Below, in pieces: positions 15,916-25,434 of a DNA stretch of 64,000 bases. The stretch spans positions 62,001 through 126,000 of the forward strand of contig CACKHK010000001.1 in the NCBI GenBank assembly GCA_902599955.1. The letters are read 5' to 3'. Within the stretch, counting starts at the first letter, position 1; each line of letters starts with the position of its first letter. The notes under the pieces are model-generated. The model saw nothing but the letters and a program-made list of their open reading frames with translations. It did no database searches and was not told the origin of the DNA. The DNA comes from an uncultured Pelagibacteraceae bacterium (lineage in GTDB: Bacteria; Pseudomonadota; Alphaproteobacteria; Pelagibacterales; Pelagibacteraceae). Position numbers and translations under genes: made by a program.

Positions 15916-18908
15916 GATCTAACTCTCTTTCCTTCAGGATCTACATAATGAGAAGAGACAATCTCTACAGGAATTGTTTTATTTTTTAAAGGTGACATAG
16001 CAAAGAGTTTTTGTCCTATCATATTTTTACCATCTTTAATTATTGCTAAAGAAAATGGGTTATCATATTCAACACTCCAACATGAAGCCGAAACATGCCC
16101 TAATTTTGGATTAGGTAATTTTGCTTTTGGATCTTTTACTATGTAAGATCCTTCAGGTATACTTGTAGTTTTATCAATTGGAACTATGCCAACTAATTTT
16201 TCTCTATCCGTAGATGTAAAGGCAGATCTGTTTAAAGATCTTTTGCCTATAAAATCTTTTTTCTTACTAACTAGGCCTTCTAAAGATGCATCGTAAGGGA
16301 TTGTTCTTCCATCTAATTCAGATCCTGCAACATGGCCCATTTCTATTCTGAGAGTTGATAAAGCTTCAGTTCCATATGGCTGTATTTGAAATTCTTGTCC
16401 AACTTCCATGATTTTTTCCCACATGAAATATCCGTTATCGGACTCAACGTTAATCTCATATGCTAACTCACCAGAAAACGAAATTCTGTAAATTTTTGCA
16501 GGAACTCCAAATAAATCAGCTTCTTTATAACCCATAAATGGCAAACCTTCGTTTGAAACATCTAAATCGGGGAATAATTTCATTAATAATTTTCTAGAAT
16601 TAGGTCCTGCAATTGCTGCACCTGCCCATTGCTCTGTGGTTGATACAACGTTTACATTTAACTCTGGCCACACTAGTTGTAAATAGTATTCTAAATGAGA
16701 TAGAACATTTGCTGCTTGAGCTGTTGTAGTTGTCATGTGATAATGATTTTCGGAAATCCTTGTTGTTGTTCCGTCATCCATAACAATTCCATCTTCTCTT
16801 AACATTACGCCGTATCTTGCTTTACCCACTGGAAGTTTAAGCCAAGCATTAGTATAAACTCTATTCAAAAACTCTGCTGCATCTGGTCCTTTAACATCTA
16901 TTTTACCTAATGTTGTAACATCACATACACCTACATTTTGTCTTACATTTTTTGCCTCTCTTTTTGATGCTTCAAATAACCCTTCATTTCCTTGCTTGTA
17001 ATATCTTGGTCTTAACCAAACCCCTGCATCAACAAATACTGCATTATTTTTTTCATGCCATGAATGCATAGGTGATTTTCTTGTTGGTTTAGAATGTTTG
17101 CCAACTTCTCTTCCTACAATTGCTCCAATTGAAACTGGGGTATAAGGAGGTCTAAAAGTAGTATGTCCTACTTGTGGAACAACTTTATTCTCAATATCAG
17201 AGACTAATTGTAATCCATTTAAATTACTCGTTTTTCCTTGGTCCGTAGCCATACCAAGCGTTGTATATCTTTTTACATGCTCGATAGACCTGAAACCTTC
17301 TCTTAGAGCTAGTTCAATATCAGAAACCGCTACGTCATTCTGAAAATCTAAAAATCTTTTATAAGATTTACCTTTTGGTAAAGGAACACACCAAAATTTA
17401 TCATGATCCGTTGATTTTTTTTCTACTACTGTCGGTACTGAAACTTTATTATTTTTTTCAGTTATTTTATTTGAAACGTCAAAACCTTTGTCAAAAGCAT
17501 CTTTAATTGTTTCCTCTAATGTAAATATTCCATTTGCTGACCCGATTGTATTTTCTTGTTGTTTAGATTTATCTGGTACAAATGCATCAATTTTTTCGTT
17601 AAATTTAGATTTGTTTCCTGACTGTGATGCTAAATGAATAGATGGTGTCCAAAAACCTGATACACAGATACAATCACATTTTATATTTTCTATGTTAAAT
17701 AATTCTTTTTTATCGTCAGATATTTTAGCGATATCTGCTGATTTAACTTTTTTATAGCCTTTTGCAGCAACAACTACATAGGAGAACTTAATTTCAATAT
17801 TTAAATTTTTTGCCTCAGTTATAATATCTGAAGAAGGATTACTTCTTGTATCCAATATGATTGGATTTACTCCGTTTTTTTTAAATTCAATTGCAGTTTC
17901 ATAACCACTATCATTGTTTGTGAAAATTAAAGGTTTTTTTCCAACTAATACCCCATAAACTTTCATATACTCTTTGGCAGCTGACGATAACATAACGCCA
18001 GGAGTATCATTGTTTCCAAAAACTAAAGGTCTTTCAATTGAACCTGACGAAATCAATACTTCATTTGCTCTTATGTACCACAAACGTTGTTTAGGGAGAT
18101 ATTTTTGAGTTTTTGGCAAGTGATCGCTAATACGCTCTGACATTACTAACATATTGTGATCATAGTAACCAAAAACTTGCGATCTATTTTTTACTGTAAC
18201 ATTAGGCATGGACTTTAGTTCTGCTATAATTTTTTCTGTCCACTCGACACCTGTTTGATTTCCTATATTTACATCACTTGTTAATAAGCTACCTCCAAAT
18301 CTTGGTTTATCCTCAGCCAATATTACTCGGGCTCCATTCTTGGCAGCAGCATAAGCACTTGCTAAACCTGAAGGCCCAGATCCTGTTATTAATAAATCAC
18401 AATACTCATATTTATGCTCATATCTTTCTTTATCATGTTTGATAGAGGCTTCTCCAAATCCAGCCGCCATTCGAATAAAAGGTTCATATATTTTATACCA
18501 AAAGCTAGGAGGCCACATAAATGTTTTGTAATAGAAACCAGCTGGAAAAAACATTTTTAAGAAATTGTTTATCGCACCAATGTCAAAATTTACACTAGGC
18601 CAACAATTAACACTCTTAACCTCTAGCCCTTCAAAAATTTCTTGTTCTGTTGCTCTTATATTTGGATCTCTCTCATTATTTCTATCTAACTGTAGAATTG
18701 CATAGGGCTCATCAACGCCAACTCCAAAAAAACCCCTAGGTCTGTGATATTTAAAACTTCTACCTACTAAATGAACTCCATTCGCTATTAAGGCAGATGC
18801 GATAGTATCTCCCTCGAAACCAAAATATTTTTTGCCATTAAATTTAAACGAGATTTTTTTTTCTCTATTTACCATTCCAACATTATCTAATCTAAAATCC
18901 TGGGACAT
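15912..18908 (-). CDS. soxA: Sarcosine oxidase alpha subunit (or MgdC-type N-methylglutamate dehydrogenase)
   Basis: At 998 aa this is full length for SoxA. The N-terminal 100 residues form a ferredoxin-like domain (FEGDTIASALIANGV, RSFKYHRPRGFFG), and a nucleotide-binding Rossmann domain begins at LLITGSGPSGLASA around residue 175. The last 370 residues are a GcvT-like THF domain (GVCDVTTLGKIDVKGPDA, then LPFMGYKEAD and SFSGELAYEINVE). In the holoenzyme, demethylation releases C1 units captured by THF as 5,10-methylene-THF. It lies within soxBDAG, overlapping both neighbours, with fhs divergent nearby. N-methylglutamate dehydrogenase has the same architecture, and the mgs genes at 44754-47934 make that alternative real. 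Confidence 0.92.
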   Translation of the reverse strand: MSQDFRLDNVGMVNREKKISFKFNGKKYFGFEGDTIASALIANGVHLVGRSFKYHRPRGFFGVGVDEPYAILQLDRNNERDPNIRATEQEIFEGLEVKSVNCWPSVNFDIGAINNFLKMFFPAGFYYKTFMWPPSFWYKIYEPFIRMAAGFGEASIKHDKERYEHKYEYCDLLITGSGPSGLASAYAAAKNGARVILAEDKPRFGGSLLTSDVNIGNQTGVEWTEKIIAELKSMPNVTVKNRSQVFGYYDHNMLVMSERISDHLPKTQKYLPKQRLWYIRANEVLISSGSIERPLVFGNNDTPGVMLSSAAKEYMKVYGVLVGKKPLIFTNNDSGYETAIEFKKNGVNPIILDTRSNPSSDIITEAKNLNIEIKFSYVVVAAKGYKKVKSADIAKISDDKKELFNIENIKCDCICVSGFWTPSIHLASQSGNKSKFNEKIDAFVPDKSKQQENTIGSANGIFTLEETIKDAFDKGFDVSNKITEKNNKVSVPTVVEKKSTDHDKFWCVPLPKGKSYKRFLDFQNDVAVSDIELALREGFRSIEHVKRYTTLGMATDQGKTSNLNGLQLVSDIENKVVPQVGHTTFRPPYTPVSIGAIVGREVGKHSKPTRKSPMHSWHEKNNAVFVDAGVWLRPRYYKQGNEGLFEASKREAKNVRQNVGVCDVTTLGKIDVKGPDAAEFLNRVYTNAWLKLPVGKARYGVMLREDGIVMDDGTTTRISENHYHMTTTTAQAANVLSHLEYYLQLVWPELNVNVVSTTEQWAGAAIAGPNSRKLLMKLFPDLDVSNEGLPFMGYKEADLFGVPAKIYRISFSGELAYEINVESDNGYFMWEKIMEVGQEFQIQPYGTEALSTLRIEMGHVAGSELDGRTIPYDASLEGLVSKKKDFIGKRSLNRSAFTSTDREKLVGIVPIDKTTSIPEGSYIVKDPKAKLPNPKLGHVSASCWSVEYDNPFSLAIIKDGKNMIGQKLFAMSPLKNKTIPVEIVSSHYVDPEGKRVRS

Positions 18909-19177
18909 TATTCTATTGCTTCGTTTGCTTTATAAGTTTTAAAAATTTCGTGAGTTGATGTATCTCTTTCAACTTTAATCCATTGTCTACATCCAGAAAT
19001 ATGATGCCATAATTCTAAATGTTTTCCTCTTGGACTTTTTCTTAAGTATACAAAATTATCCCACTCTTGATCGCTTATTTCTTTATTAAGTTCAGGACGC
19101 TTTACTGTTGCATCTCCGCCATAAGCAAATTCATTCTGAGATCTAAGTCCACAATGTGGACAGTTGATATATAACAT
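18908..19177 (-). CDS. soxD: Sarcosine oxidase delta subunit
   Basis: This small zinc-binding subunit has 89 aa, the normal length. The N-terminal CPHCG (Cys6, Cys9) and the later LWHHISGCRQW (His58 or His59, Cys63) provide the expected zinc ligands. YGGDATVKRPE, FVYLRKSPRGKHLELWHH and TYKANE are standard SoxD blocks. It sits between soxB and soxA with a 0 nt gap and a 1-nt overlap respectively. Confidence 0.94.
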   Translation of the reverse strand: MLYINCPHCGLRSQNEFAYGGDATVKRPELNKEISDQEWDNFVYLRKSPRGKHLELWHHISGCRQWIKVERDTSTHEIFKTYKANEAIE

Positions 19178-20434
19178 TTATGATATCCAGGTTTTAGTTC
19201 CTAGGCCTTTTTCATCAATTAAATTTCCAGTGCTAAATCTGTTGAGGCTGTAACCGGCATTTAAATCATGAACTCTGTCTTGAGCAATTGTATGTGCAAA
19301 AGTCCACCCGGAAGCTGGGGTTGCCTTAAATCCACCATAGCACCAACCACAATTTAAATATAATCCATTAATGTGCGTTTTATCAATAATTGGCGATCCA
19401 TCCATGGACATATCCATTATTCCACCCCAAGTTCTTAACATTTTTAATTTGCTAAGAAATGGAAACATCGCAATCCCTTCTGTTAAAACATGTTGAAGAG
19501 TTGGTAAGTTTCCTCTTTGAGAATAACTATTATATCCATCTAAGTCTCCACCCATAACCATTTCCCCTTTATCTGATTGGCTACAATAAAAATGTCCTGC
19601 ACCAAATGTAACAACATGATCAAGCAAAGGTTTAATAGGCTCTGAAACACATGCTTGAAGCAAATGAGTTTCAATTGGTAAAGTCATATTTAACATTTCT
19701 GCCAAAATATTTGTACTTCCTGCAACACATAAACCAACTTTCTTTGCTTTAATATCTCCTTTAGAAGTTCTTACTCCAAGAATTTTTCCATTTGAGACAT
19801 CAAATCCCGTAACTTCACAATTTTGAATTATGTCAACACCCATAGAGTCTGCTTGTCTCGCATAACCCCAGGCAACAGCATCGTGTCTTGCTGTTCCAGC
19901 GCTTGGTTGCATCAAGCCTCCAAAAATTGGAAACCTTACATTGTCAGAAAAGTCTGCCATTGGAATTAACTTTTGAACTTCTTCTCTATTTAACAAAACC
20001 GCATCAATGCCGTTCAAACGCATCGAATTTCCCCTTCTCGAATAGGCATTCATTTGTGCATCTGAGTGGGCAAGATTAATTATTCCTCTTGGGGAAAACA
20101 TTACATTGTAATTTAAATCTTGGCTCATCTTTCTCCAAAGATCCATACCAAATTCACTAAACAAACCATTCTCATCATGCATGTAATTAGACCTAATAAT
20201 TGTAGTATTCCTTCCAACGTTTCCTCCACCTATCCAACCTTTTTCAATGATAGCAACATTTGTAATGTTGTGTTCTTTTGCTAAGTAATATGCGGTTGCT
20301 AATCCATGGCCTCCCCCGCCAATGATAATTACATCGTATTCTTTTTTAGGAGTTGGATCTTTCCATGCAACTTCCCAATTTTGATGATCTGAGAATGCAT
20401 TTTTTATTAGACTAAAAACTGAGTATTTTTGCAT
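19178..20434 (-). CDS. soxB: Sarcosine oxidase beta subunit (or MgdA-type subunit)
   Basis: This 418-aa FAD- and FMN-binding flavoprotein of the DAO family is the amine-oxidising subunit. The FAD-binding motif IIIGGGGHGLATA is near residue 37, IEKGWIGGGNVGRNTTIIRSNY contains the conserved flavin-contacting segment, and the C-terminal block reads LYLNCGWCYGGFKATPASGW. The length (about 405-420) fits SoxB. It is first in soxBDAG, divergent from fhs across 128 nt. That gap contains an AT-rich TATATATATA tract (about 20479-20488). It could act on sarcosine from betaine breakdown or N-methylglutamate from methylamine. Confidence 0.92.
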   Translation of the reverse strand: MQKYSVFSLIKNAFSDHQNWEVAWKDPTPKKEYDVIIIGGGGHGLATAYYLAKEHNITNVAIIEKGWIGGGNVGRNTTIIRSNYMHDENGLFSEFGMDLWRKMSQDLNYNVMFSPRGIINLAHSDAQMNAYSRRGNSMRLNGIDAVLLNREEVQKLIPMADFSDNVRFPIFGGLMQPSAGTARHDAVAWGYARQADSMGVDIIQNCEVTGFDVSNGKILGVRTSKGDIKAKKVGLCVAGSTNILAEMLNMTLPIETHLLQACVSEPIKPLLDHVVTFGAGHFYCSQSDKGEMVMGGDLDGYNSYSQRGNLPTLQHVLTEGIAMFPFLSKLKMLRTWGGIMDMSMDGSPIIDKTHINGLYLNCGWCYGGFKATPASGWTFAHTIAQDRVHDLNAGYSLNRFSTGNLIDEKGLGTKTWIS

Positions 20435-20562
20435 TTTATAATTTTATCTAAATAAACTTAAATTTTTTCTTATTTTTTATATATATATTTTTTAGATGTT
20501 TAAAATCCTATTAAAAAAGTATAGAAATTTTGCACATTAATTTATTATAGGTTTTAAACCAA

Positions 20563-22239
20563 ATGTCAAAAACAGATATCCAAATTGCAAGAGAAGCAAA
20601 TATGAAACCAATTCAAGAGATTTTGGATGGGGTTGGTGTTCCAGATAATGCTGAGGCATATAGTCCAATAAGTAGATACATAGCTAAGATCAAACTCGAA
20701 TATCTTGAAAAATTTAAAAATAAAAAAGACGGGAAATTAATATTAGTTACAGCAATTACTCCTACTCCAGCTGGAGAAGGAAAAACAACCACATCAGTTG
20801 GATTGTCAGATGGATTAAATAAAATAGGTAAAAAATCTATTGTTTGTTTAAGAGAGCCAAGTTTAGGTCCTTCATTTGGAATGAAAGGTGGTGCGGCTGG
20901 TGGCGGTTATGCGCAAGTTGTTCCTATGGAACAAATAAATCTTCATTTCACAGGTGACTTTCATGCAATCACTTCTGCTCACAATCTTTTATCTGCTTTA
21001 ATAGATAACCATATATATTGGGGTAACAAATTAAATATTGATGTAAGAAGAATAGTTTGGAAAAGAGTACTTGATATGAACGATCGAGCGCTAAGGTCTA
21101 TCAATATTAATCTTGGTGGTGTTGCAAATGGTTTCCCTAGAGAAGATGGTTTTGATATTACAGTTGCATCTGAAATCATGGCGATCTTTTGTTTATCTAA
21201 TGATCTACATGATCTTGAAAATAGAATTGGAAATATAACTGTTGCTTACACAAGAGATAAAAAACCAATTTATGCGAAAGATTTAAATGCACATGGTCCA
21301 ATGACTGTTTTGTTAAAAGACGCAATTAGACCAAATGTAACTCAAACTTTGGAAAATAATCCCGCAATAATCCATGGAGGTCCTTTCGCTAATATTGCGC
21401 ATGGTTGTAATTCTGTATTAGCAACTAAGACTGCATTAAAACTATCAGACTATGTTGTTACTGAAGCAGGATTTGGTGCCGATCTAGGTGCTGAAAAATT
21501 CTTAGATATAAAATGTAGAAAATCAGGATTAAAACCAAGTTGTGTGGTGATTGTAGCAACTATAAGAGCATTAAAAATGCACGGTGGTGTTAACAAAGAT
21601 GAACTTAAAAATGAAAATATAGATGCTGTAAAAAAAGGATTGGTGAATTTAGAAAGACATATTGAAAATATTCAAAAATTTGGCTTGCCTGTTACAGTAG
21701 CTATTAATCACTTTGTTTTGGATACAGACAAAGAGGTCGATGAAGTTATAAAATTTTGTCAACAAAAAGGTGTAACAGCATCAATATCTAAACATTGGGA
21801 AAAAGGTGGAGAAGGAGCAGTAGATTTAGCAAACAATGTTGCTGAACTGTGTGAAAAAGGAAGTGACTTCAAATTTTTATACGATGATAAAATATCATTA
21901 TTTAAAAAAATTGAGACGATTGCTAAGGAATTGTATAGAGCAAGTGAAGTTGTAGCGGATACTAAAATAAGAGAACAATTAAAAAATTTTGAAGAGACAG
22001 GTTACCAATCCTTGCCAATTTGTATTGCAAAGACACAATATAGTTTTTCTACAGACCCTAATTTAAAAGGCGCACCATCCGGACATGTCCTACCAATAAG
22101 AGAAGTAAGGTTATCATCAGGAGCAGAATTTATCGTAGTTGTTTGCGGTGCAATAATGACTATGCCTGGGTTACCAAAGGTGCCAGCTGCAGATAAAATA
22201 AAAATTAATGATAAAGGTGAAACAGAAGGTTTATTTTAA
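20563..22239 (+). CDS. fhs: Formate-tetrahydrofolate ligase
   Basis: This 558-aa enzyme interconverts formate, ATP and THF with 10-formyl-THF. The P-loop is [13 protein letters not shown] (residues 67-78), followed by the diagnostic [21 protein letters not shown] block and [16 protein letters not shown]. The C-terminus with [12 protein letters not shown] is complete. In methylated-amine users it oxidises C1-THF units toward formate with ATP gain. It is divergent from soxBDAG, whose THF-bound product it would process, and overlaps the end of the convergent amidotransferase gene by 9 nt. Confidence 0.96.
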   Translation: MSKTDIQIAREANMKPIQEILDGVGVPDNAEAYSPISRYIAKIKLEYLEKFKNKKDGKLILVTAITPTPAGEGKTTTSVGLSDGLNKIGKKSIVCLREPSLGPSFGMKGGAAGGGYAQVVPMEQINLHFTGDFHAITSAHNLLSALIDNHIYWGNKLNIDVRRIVWKRVLDMNDRALRSININLGGVANGFPREDGFDITVASEIMAIFCLSNDLHDLENRIGNITVAYTRDKKPIYAKDLNAHGPMTVLLKDAIRPNVTQTLENNPAIIHGGPFANIAHGCNSVLATKTALKLSDYVVTEAGFGADLGAEKFLDIKCRKSGLKPSCVVIVATIRALKMHGGVNKDELKNENIDAVKKGLVNLERHIENIQKFGLPVTVAINHFVLDTDKEVDEVIKFCQQKGVTASISKHWEKGGEGAVDLANNVAELCEKGSDFKFLYDDKISLFKKIETIAKELYRASEVVADTKIREQLKNFEETGYQSLPICIAKTQYSFSTDPNLKGAPSGHVLPIREVRLSSGAEFIVVVCGAIMTMPGLPKVPAADKIKINDKGETEGLF

Positions 22240-23016
22240 AAGATAATTTAACCAATTTTCAAGTTCTCGCATTCTAAGATCTTTATTTGATTTTTTATTT
22301 TCCTCTGCAATCATAGATACATGATTATTTATCTCCTGCTCATCAACAAAAGCTTTATTATTTAACAGACGATCTTTTCTAAAATGAATAAGACTTATCA
22401 TTTTATCATAAGTAATTTCTGGGTGGTATTGAATTCCCCAAATATCACTCACTCCAGATTTGAAATTGACCCCCATAACTTTATTTATTGGATTTGAAGC
22501 CAACAAGATTGAATTTTTAGGTAATTTTACAACTTCATCAAAATTGAATGCTGGAGTGTTAAAAGTTTCATTTTTATTTTTATAAATTGGATGTTGCAAT
22601 CCATTACTATTGATCTCGATATCATGGGCTATTCCTCTATGAGATCCAGTCATGCATCTTTTTACTTGTCCTCCAGCAACTGTAGCGGCAACCTGAAGAC
22701 CCCAACAAATTGCTAGTATTTTTTTTATTTTATTTTGACACGATCTCATAAATTCTATTTGTCTTCTTATTTCTAGTGTATCATTATATATATTTAAACT
22801 ACTTCCTCCCCAGATCATTCCATCAAATTTTTCTAAACCTTTTGCAACTTCTGAAATATTTTTATCAGATGAAGGATTAACTACATCAATTTCTAAATCA
22901 TTTGTGAAATAACTAATACTATCTTTTAGACTTTCAGTATGAGTTTTTATTCCACCTTCAGTAAAACTTTGATTTTCCTCTTTAAGATTACCTTCAACAA
23001 TTAATATCTTTTTCAT
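22231..23016 (-). CDS. Class I glutamine amidotransferase-like protein
   Basis: This 261-aa stand-alone class I GATase domain has the catalytic triad visible: the nucleophile Cys104 in [12 protein letters not shown], and His198 and Glu200 in [10 protein letters not shown]. The GGSSLNIY oxyanion-type segment near residue 71 fits the family. No synthetase domain is fused, unlike GuaA. The first codon overlaps the stop of the Fe-alcohol dehydrogenase by 4 nt (ATGA), so it is the last gene of the sugar ABC operon. The target could be a gamma-glutamyl compound or a glutamine used as nitrogen donor; its link to the operon is unexplained. Confidence 0.83.
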   Translation of the reverse strand: MKKILIVEGNLKEENQSFTEGGIKTHTESLKDSISYFTNDLEIDVVNPSSDKNISEVAKGLEKFDGMIWGGSSLNIYNDTLEIRRQIEFMRSCQNKIKKILAICWGLQVAATVAGGQVKRCMTGSHRGIAHDIEINSNGLQHPIYKNKNETFNTPAFNFDEVVKLPKNSILLASNPINKVMGVNFKSGVSDIWGIQYHPEITYDKMISLIHFRKDRLLNNKAFVDEQEINNHVSMIAEENKKSNKDLRMRELENWLNYLLK

Positions 23017-24176
23017 TTAAACAATTCTCCAGAGATGCTATTTTTGTAAATTATTTTCATATCAGAAATTGTCAATGTTTTGGGGTTAGATGCAGTTGAC
23101 GGGTCATTTAAAGCCATTTCAGAGAGTTCATCTATGTCGAGCTTATTTATATCAATCACATCTGATAATTTATGAGGTATTTCTAATTCTTTTCTTAAAT
23201 CTAGTATCCATTCTAAGAAAGAATTAAAACTTTTTGATAAATTAAGATAATCACAAATAGAAATAATTCTCTCTTCTATAGCTTCTCTATTGAAAGTTAA
23301 TACATATGGCATGAATATTGCGTTAGATAATCCATGATGAATATTGAACTTAGCGTTTAATGGATGACTTAATGAATGAATGGCACCAAGGCCTTTCTGA
23401 AAAGCGGTTGAACCCATACTGGCAGCAGCTAACAAATCAGATCTTGCATCAAGGTCATTACCATTATGTACTGCATTTAATAAAGATTTCTTTATTAGTT
23501 TCATTCCTTCAATTGCAATTCCATCAGCCATGGGATGAAAGCCTGGTGCACAAAACGCCTCTAAATTATGTGCTAATGCATCCATGCCTGTTGCTCCTGT
23601 TAATCGTGGAGAAAGATCTTTTGTTAAAATTGGGTCTAAAATAACTATTGATGGTAAAAATTTTGGATGGAAAATTATTTTTTTAACTCCAGTTTCTTTA
23701 TTTATTATCGCAGAAGCTCTCCCTGTTTCTGAACCAGTTCCTGCTGTGGTTGGAATAGCAATTATAGGAGGTATATTTTCATTATTTGCTCTTTTCCAAT
23801 AATCTCCAATATCCTCAAAGTCCCATATAGGTCTTGTTTGTGCAGACATAAATGCAATTGCTTTTCCCACATCAAGTCCGCTTCCACCTCCAAAAGCAAT
23901 TACCCCATCGCAATTATTTTTCTTAAATTCTTTAACACCTTCTTCAACATTCTCACCAAAAGGATTTCCTGAAAAATCAGAGAACACTACTATATTATCA
24001 ATTTTATTTTTAATTTTTGAAATTACTTCTTTAACCATTGGTAAGTTTATCAAATCCTTATCGGTCACAAATAAAGGATTTTGAATTTTTAAATTTGAAC
24101 AGGCCAAATAAAGATCTTTTATTCTATCTTTGCCAACCCAGATAGTAGTAGGATAATTCCAATTATAATTACTCAT
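23013..24176 (-). CDS. Iron-containing alcohol dehydrogenase
   Basis: This 387-aa member of the group III Fe-dependent alcohol dehydrogenases has the nucleotide-binding motif GGGSGLDVGKAIA near residue 97 and the GTGSETGRASAI block. Metal ligands are visible in DALAHNLEAF (Asp and His) and in GAIHSLSHPLNAKFNIHHG (two His). It overlaps the GH63-like gene by 8 nt and the amidotransferase by 4 nt, inside the sugar-uptake operon. The substrate is not determined; given the operon and nearby glpK and gpsA, a short polyol such as glycerol, glycerate-derived semialdehyde or similar is an inference. Confidence 0.88.
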   Translation of the reverse strand: MSNYNWNYPTTIWVGKDRIKDLYLACSNLKIQNPLFVTDKDLINLPMVKEVISKIKNKIDNIVVFSDFSGNPFGENVEEGVKEFKKNNCDGVIAFGGGSGLDVGKAIAFMSAQTRPIWDFEDIGDYWKRANNENIPPIIAIPTTAGTGSETGRASAIINKETGVKKIIFHPKFLPSIVILDPILTKDLSPRLTGATGMDALAHNLEAFCAPGFHPMADGIAIEGMKLIKKSLLNAVHNGNDLDARSDLLAAASMGSTAFQKGLGAIHSLSHPLNAKFNIHHGLSNAIFMPYVLTFNREAIEERIISICDYLNLSKSFNSFLEWILDLRKELEIPHKLSDVIDINKLDIDELSEMALNDPSTASNPKTLTISDMKIIYKNSISGELFK

Positions 24177-25434
24177 ATTTATTCTCTAAAATTAAATCTA
24201 AAAATAAGGATGCAGTCCATGAAAAGTTTGTTGCGCCAAATCCTTTTCCAGTTTTGCAACTAAAATATTCATTAAAACCTTTTTGTTTTACAAGGTCGAT
24301 TGTTTTCTTTTTGATTTGGTTTGCAAATCTATTATCTTTATTTTTTAATCCTTGATAGATAATCCAATTGCAGTTTATCCACACTGGTCCTCGCCAATAT
24401 CTTTTTTCTTCAAATTTTCGATGATTTGATTTTATACTTGAAAAAAAATATTTTTCTTTATAGCTATGTTTTTTTAGGTTTTTAATAATATTATTATTTA
24501 ATTTTTTATCTTTTAAATCAGCAAATAAAATAAAATAATTTGTGATAGATGGGATTGTTATTTTTTTTTTATTTTTTAAATCAAGATTAAAAAAACTATT
24601 ATTTTTTTTATTATATAGTTTAACAATTTTTTTCTCAGACCTTGAAATATACGTTTCTATTTCATTACTTTTCAAATCAAACATTTTTAATAGTTTAACA
24701 AGATCTTTATTTGCCCTCAAAAATATCGAATTAAATCCGACATCAACAACATTAAATAACGAAGCTTTGAAAAGTTTGTTTGGATTATAATTATTTTTTC
24801 TTAAGTGATTTTTAATTGTTACATATCTATCATAATCTATGTCTAAAGGTCTGTATTCAGAGTTAACCACTTTGTTATCACCCCTTTTGTATTTTAAATT
24901 CTTTGGAATTTTTACTTTACTCATCGGATCATCCCATAGAGGTGAATTGTCATATCCACTCTCCCATGGATGTAAAATTGAGACTAATCCTGAATTATTT
25001 GGGTCTCTAAATTTAATGAACCATTTGTGATATTTTAAAACACCTTTAATAATTTTTTTAAATTCAGCTTTTTCTTTTTTAATTTTATTTTTTTCTAAAA
25101 TTAACTTTATTATTATTGCTAAAATAGGAGGTTGGGTGATACCAGATGAATGAATTTTATTTCCACAGGCCCAAACAGAATGGTTTGGGTAATAATTAGT
25201 ATTTAAATCATGAAACAAAATATGTGGTATCATTCCATCTTTCCATTGACCTCTAATAAGTGTATTTAATTCATCTAAAGCATATTTAAGTTTAAAATGT
25301 GAATAACCTAAAGCTATAAATCCAGAGTCCCAATTCCATTGAGCAGGGTATAATTTATTATTGGTTGGTAAAGTGTATCCCTTTTTTTTATTACCTAATA
25401 ACACTTTTTTTGCTGAATTAATAAATTTTTTCAT
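24169..25434 (-). CDS. GH63-type mannosyl/glucosylglycerate hydrolase-like enzyme
   Basis: This 421-aa protein has the (alpha/alpha)6 glycosidase pattern of MGH1-like enzymes. The key blocks are WNWDSGF (33-39), LHPWESGYDNSPLWDDP (154-170, with Asp162 at the position of the acid I recall as Asp182 in Thermus mannosylglycerate hydrolase), RYWRGPVWINCNW and, near the end, FNEYFSCKTGKG (Glu389, probable counterpart of Glu396) with FSWTASLFLDL. No signal peptide is present, so it acts in the cytoplasm after uptake by the ABC importer encoded just upstream (1-nt overlap). Glucosylglycerate or glucosylglycerol, compatible solutes of marine cyanobacteria, are inferred candidate substrates. Confidence 0.78.
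   Translation of the reverse strand: MKKFINSAKKVLLGNKKKGYTLPTNNKLYPAQWNWDSGFIALGYSHFKLKYALDELNTLIRGQWKDGMIPHILFHDLNTNYYPNHSVWACGNKIHSSGITQPPILAIIIKLILEKNKIKKEKAEFKKIIKGVLKYHKWFIKFRDPNNSGLVSILHPWESGYDNSPLWDDPMSKVKIPKNLKYKRGDNKVVNSEYRPLDIDYDRYVTIKNHLRKNNYNPNKLFKASLFNVVDVGFNSIFLRANKDLVKLLKMFDLKSNEIETYISRSEKKIVKLYNKKNNSFFNLDLKNKKKITIPSITNYFILFADLKDKKLNNNIIKNLKKHSYKEKYFFSSIKSNHRKFEEKRYWRGPVWINCNWIIYQGLKNKDNRFANQIKKKTIDLVKQKGFNEYFSCKTGKGFGATNFSWTASLFLDLILENKYE

Noticed and set aside
18908-19177. soxD as an independent zinc-finger regulator
   Set aside because: The CPHCG and GCRQW motifs, 89-aa length and position between soxB and soxA identify it as the sarcosine oxidase delta subunit.
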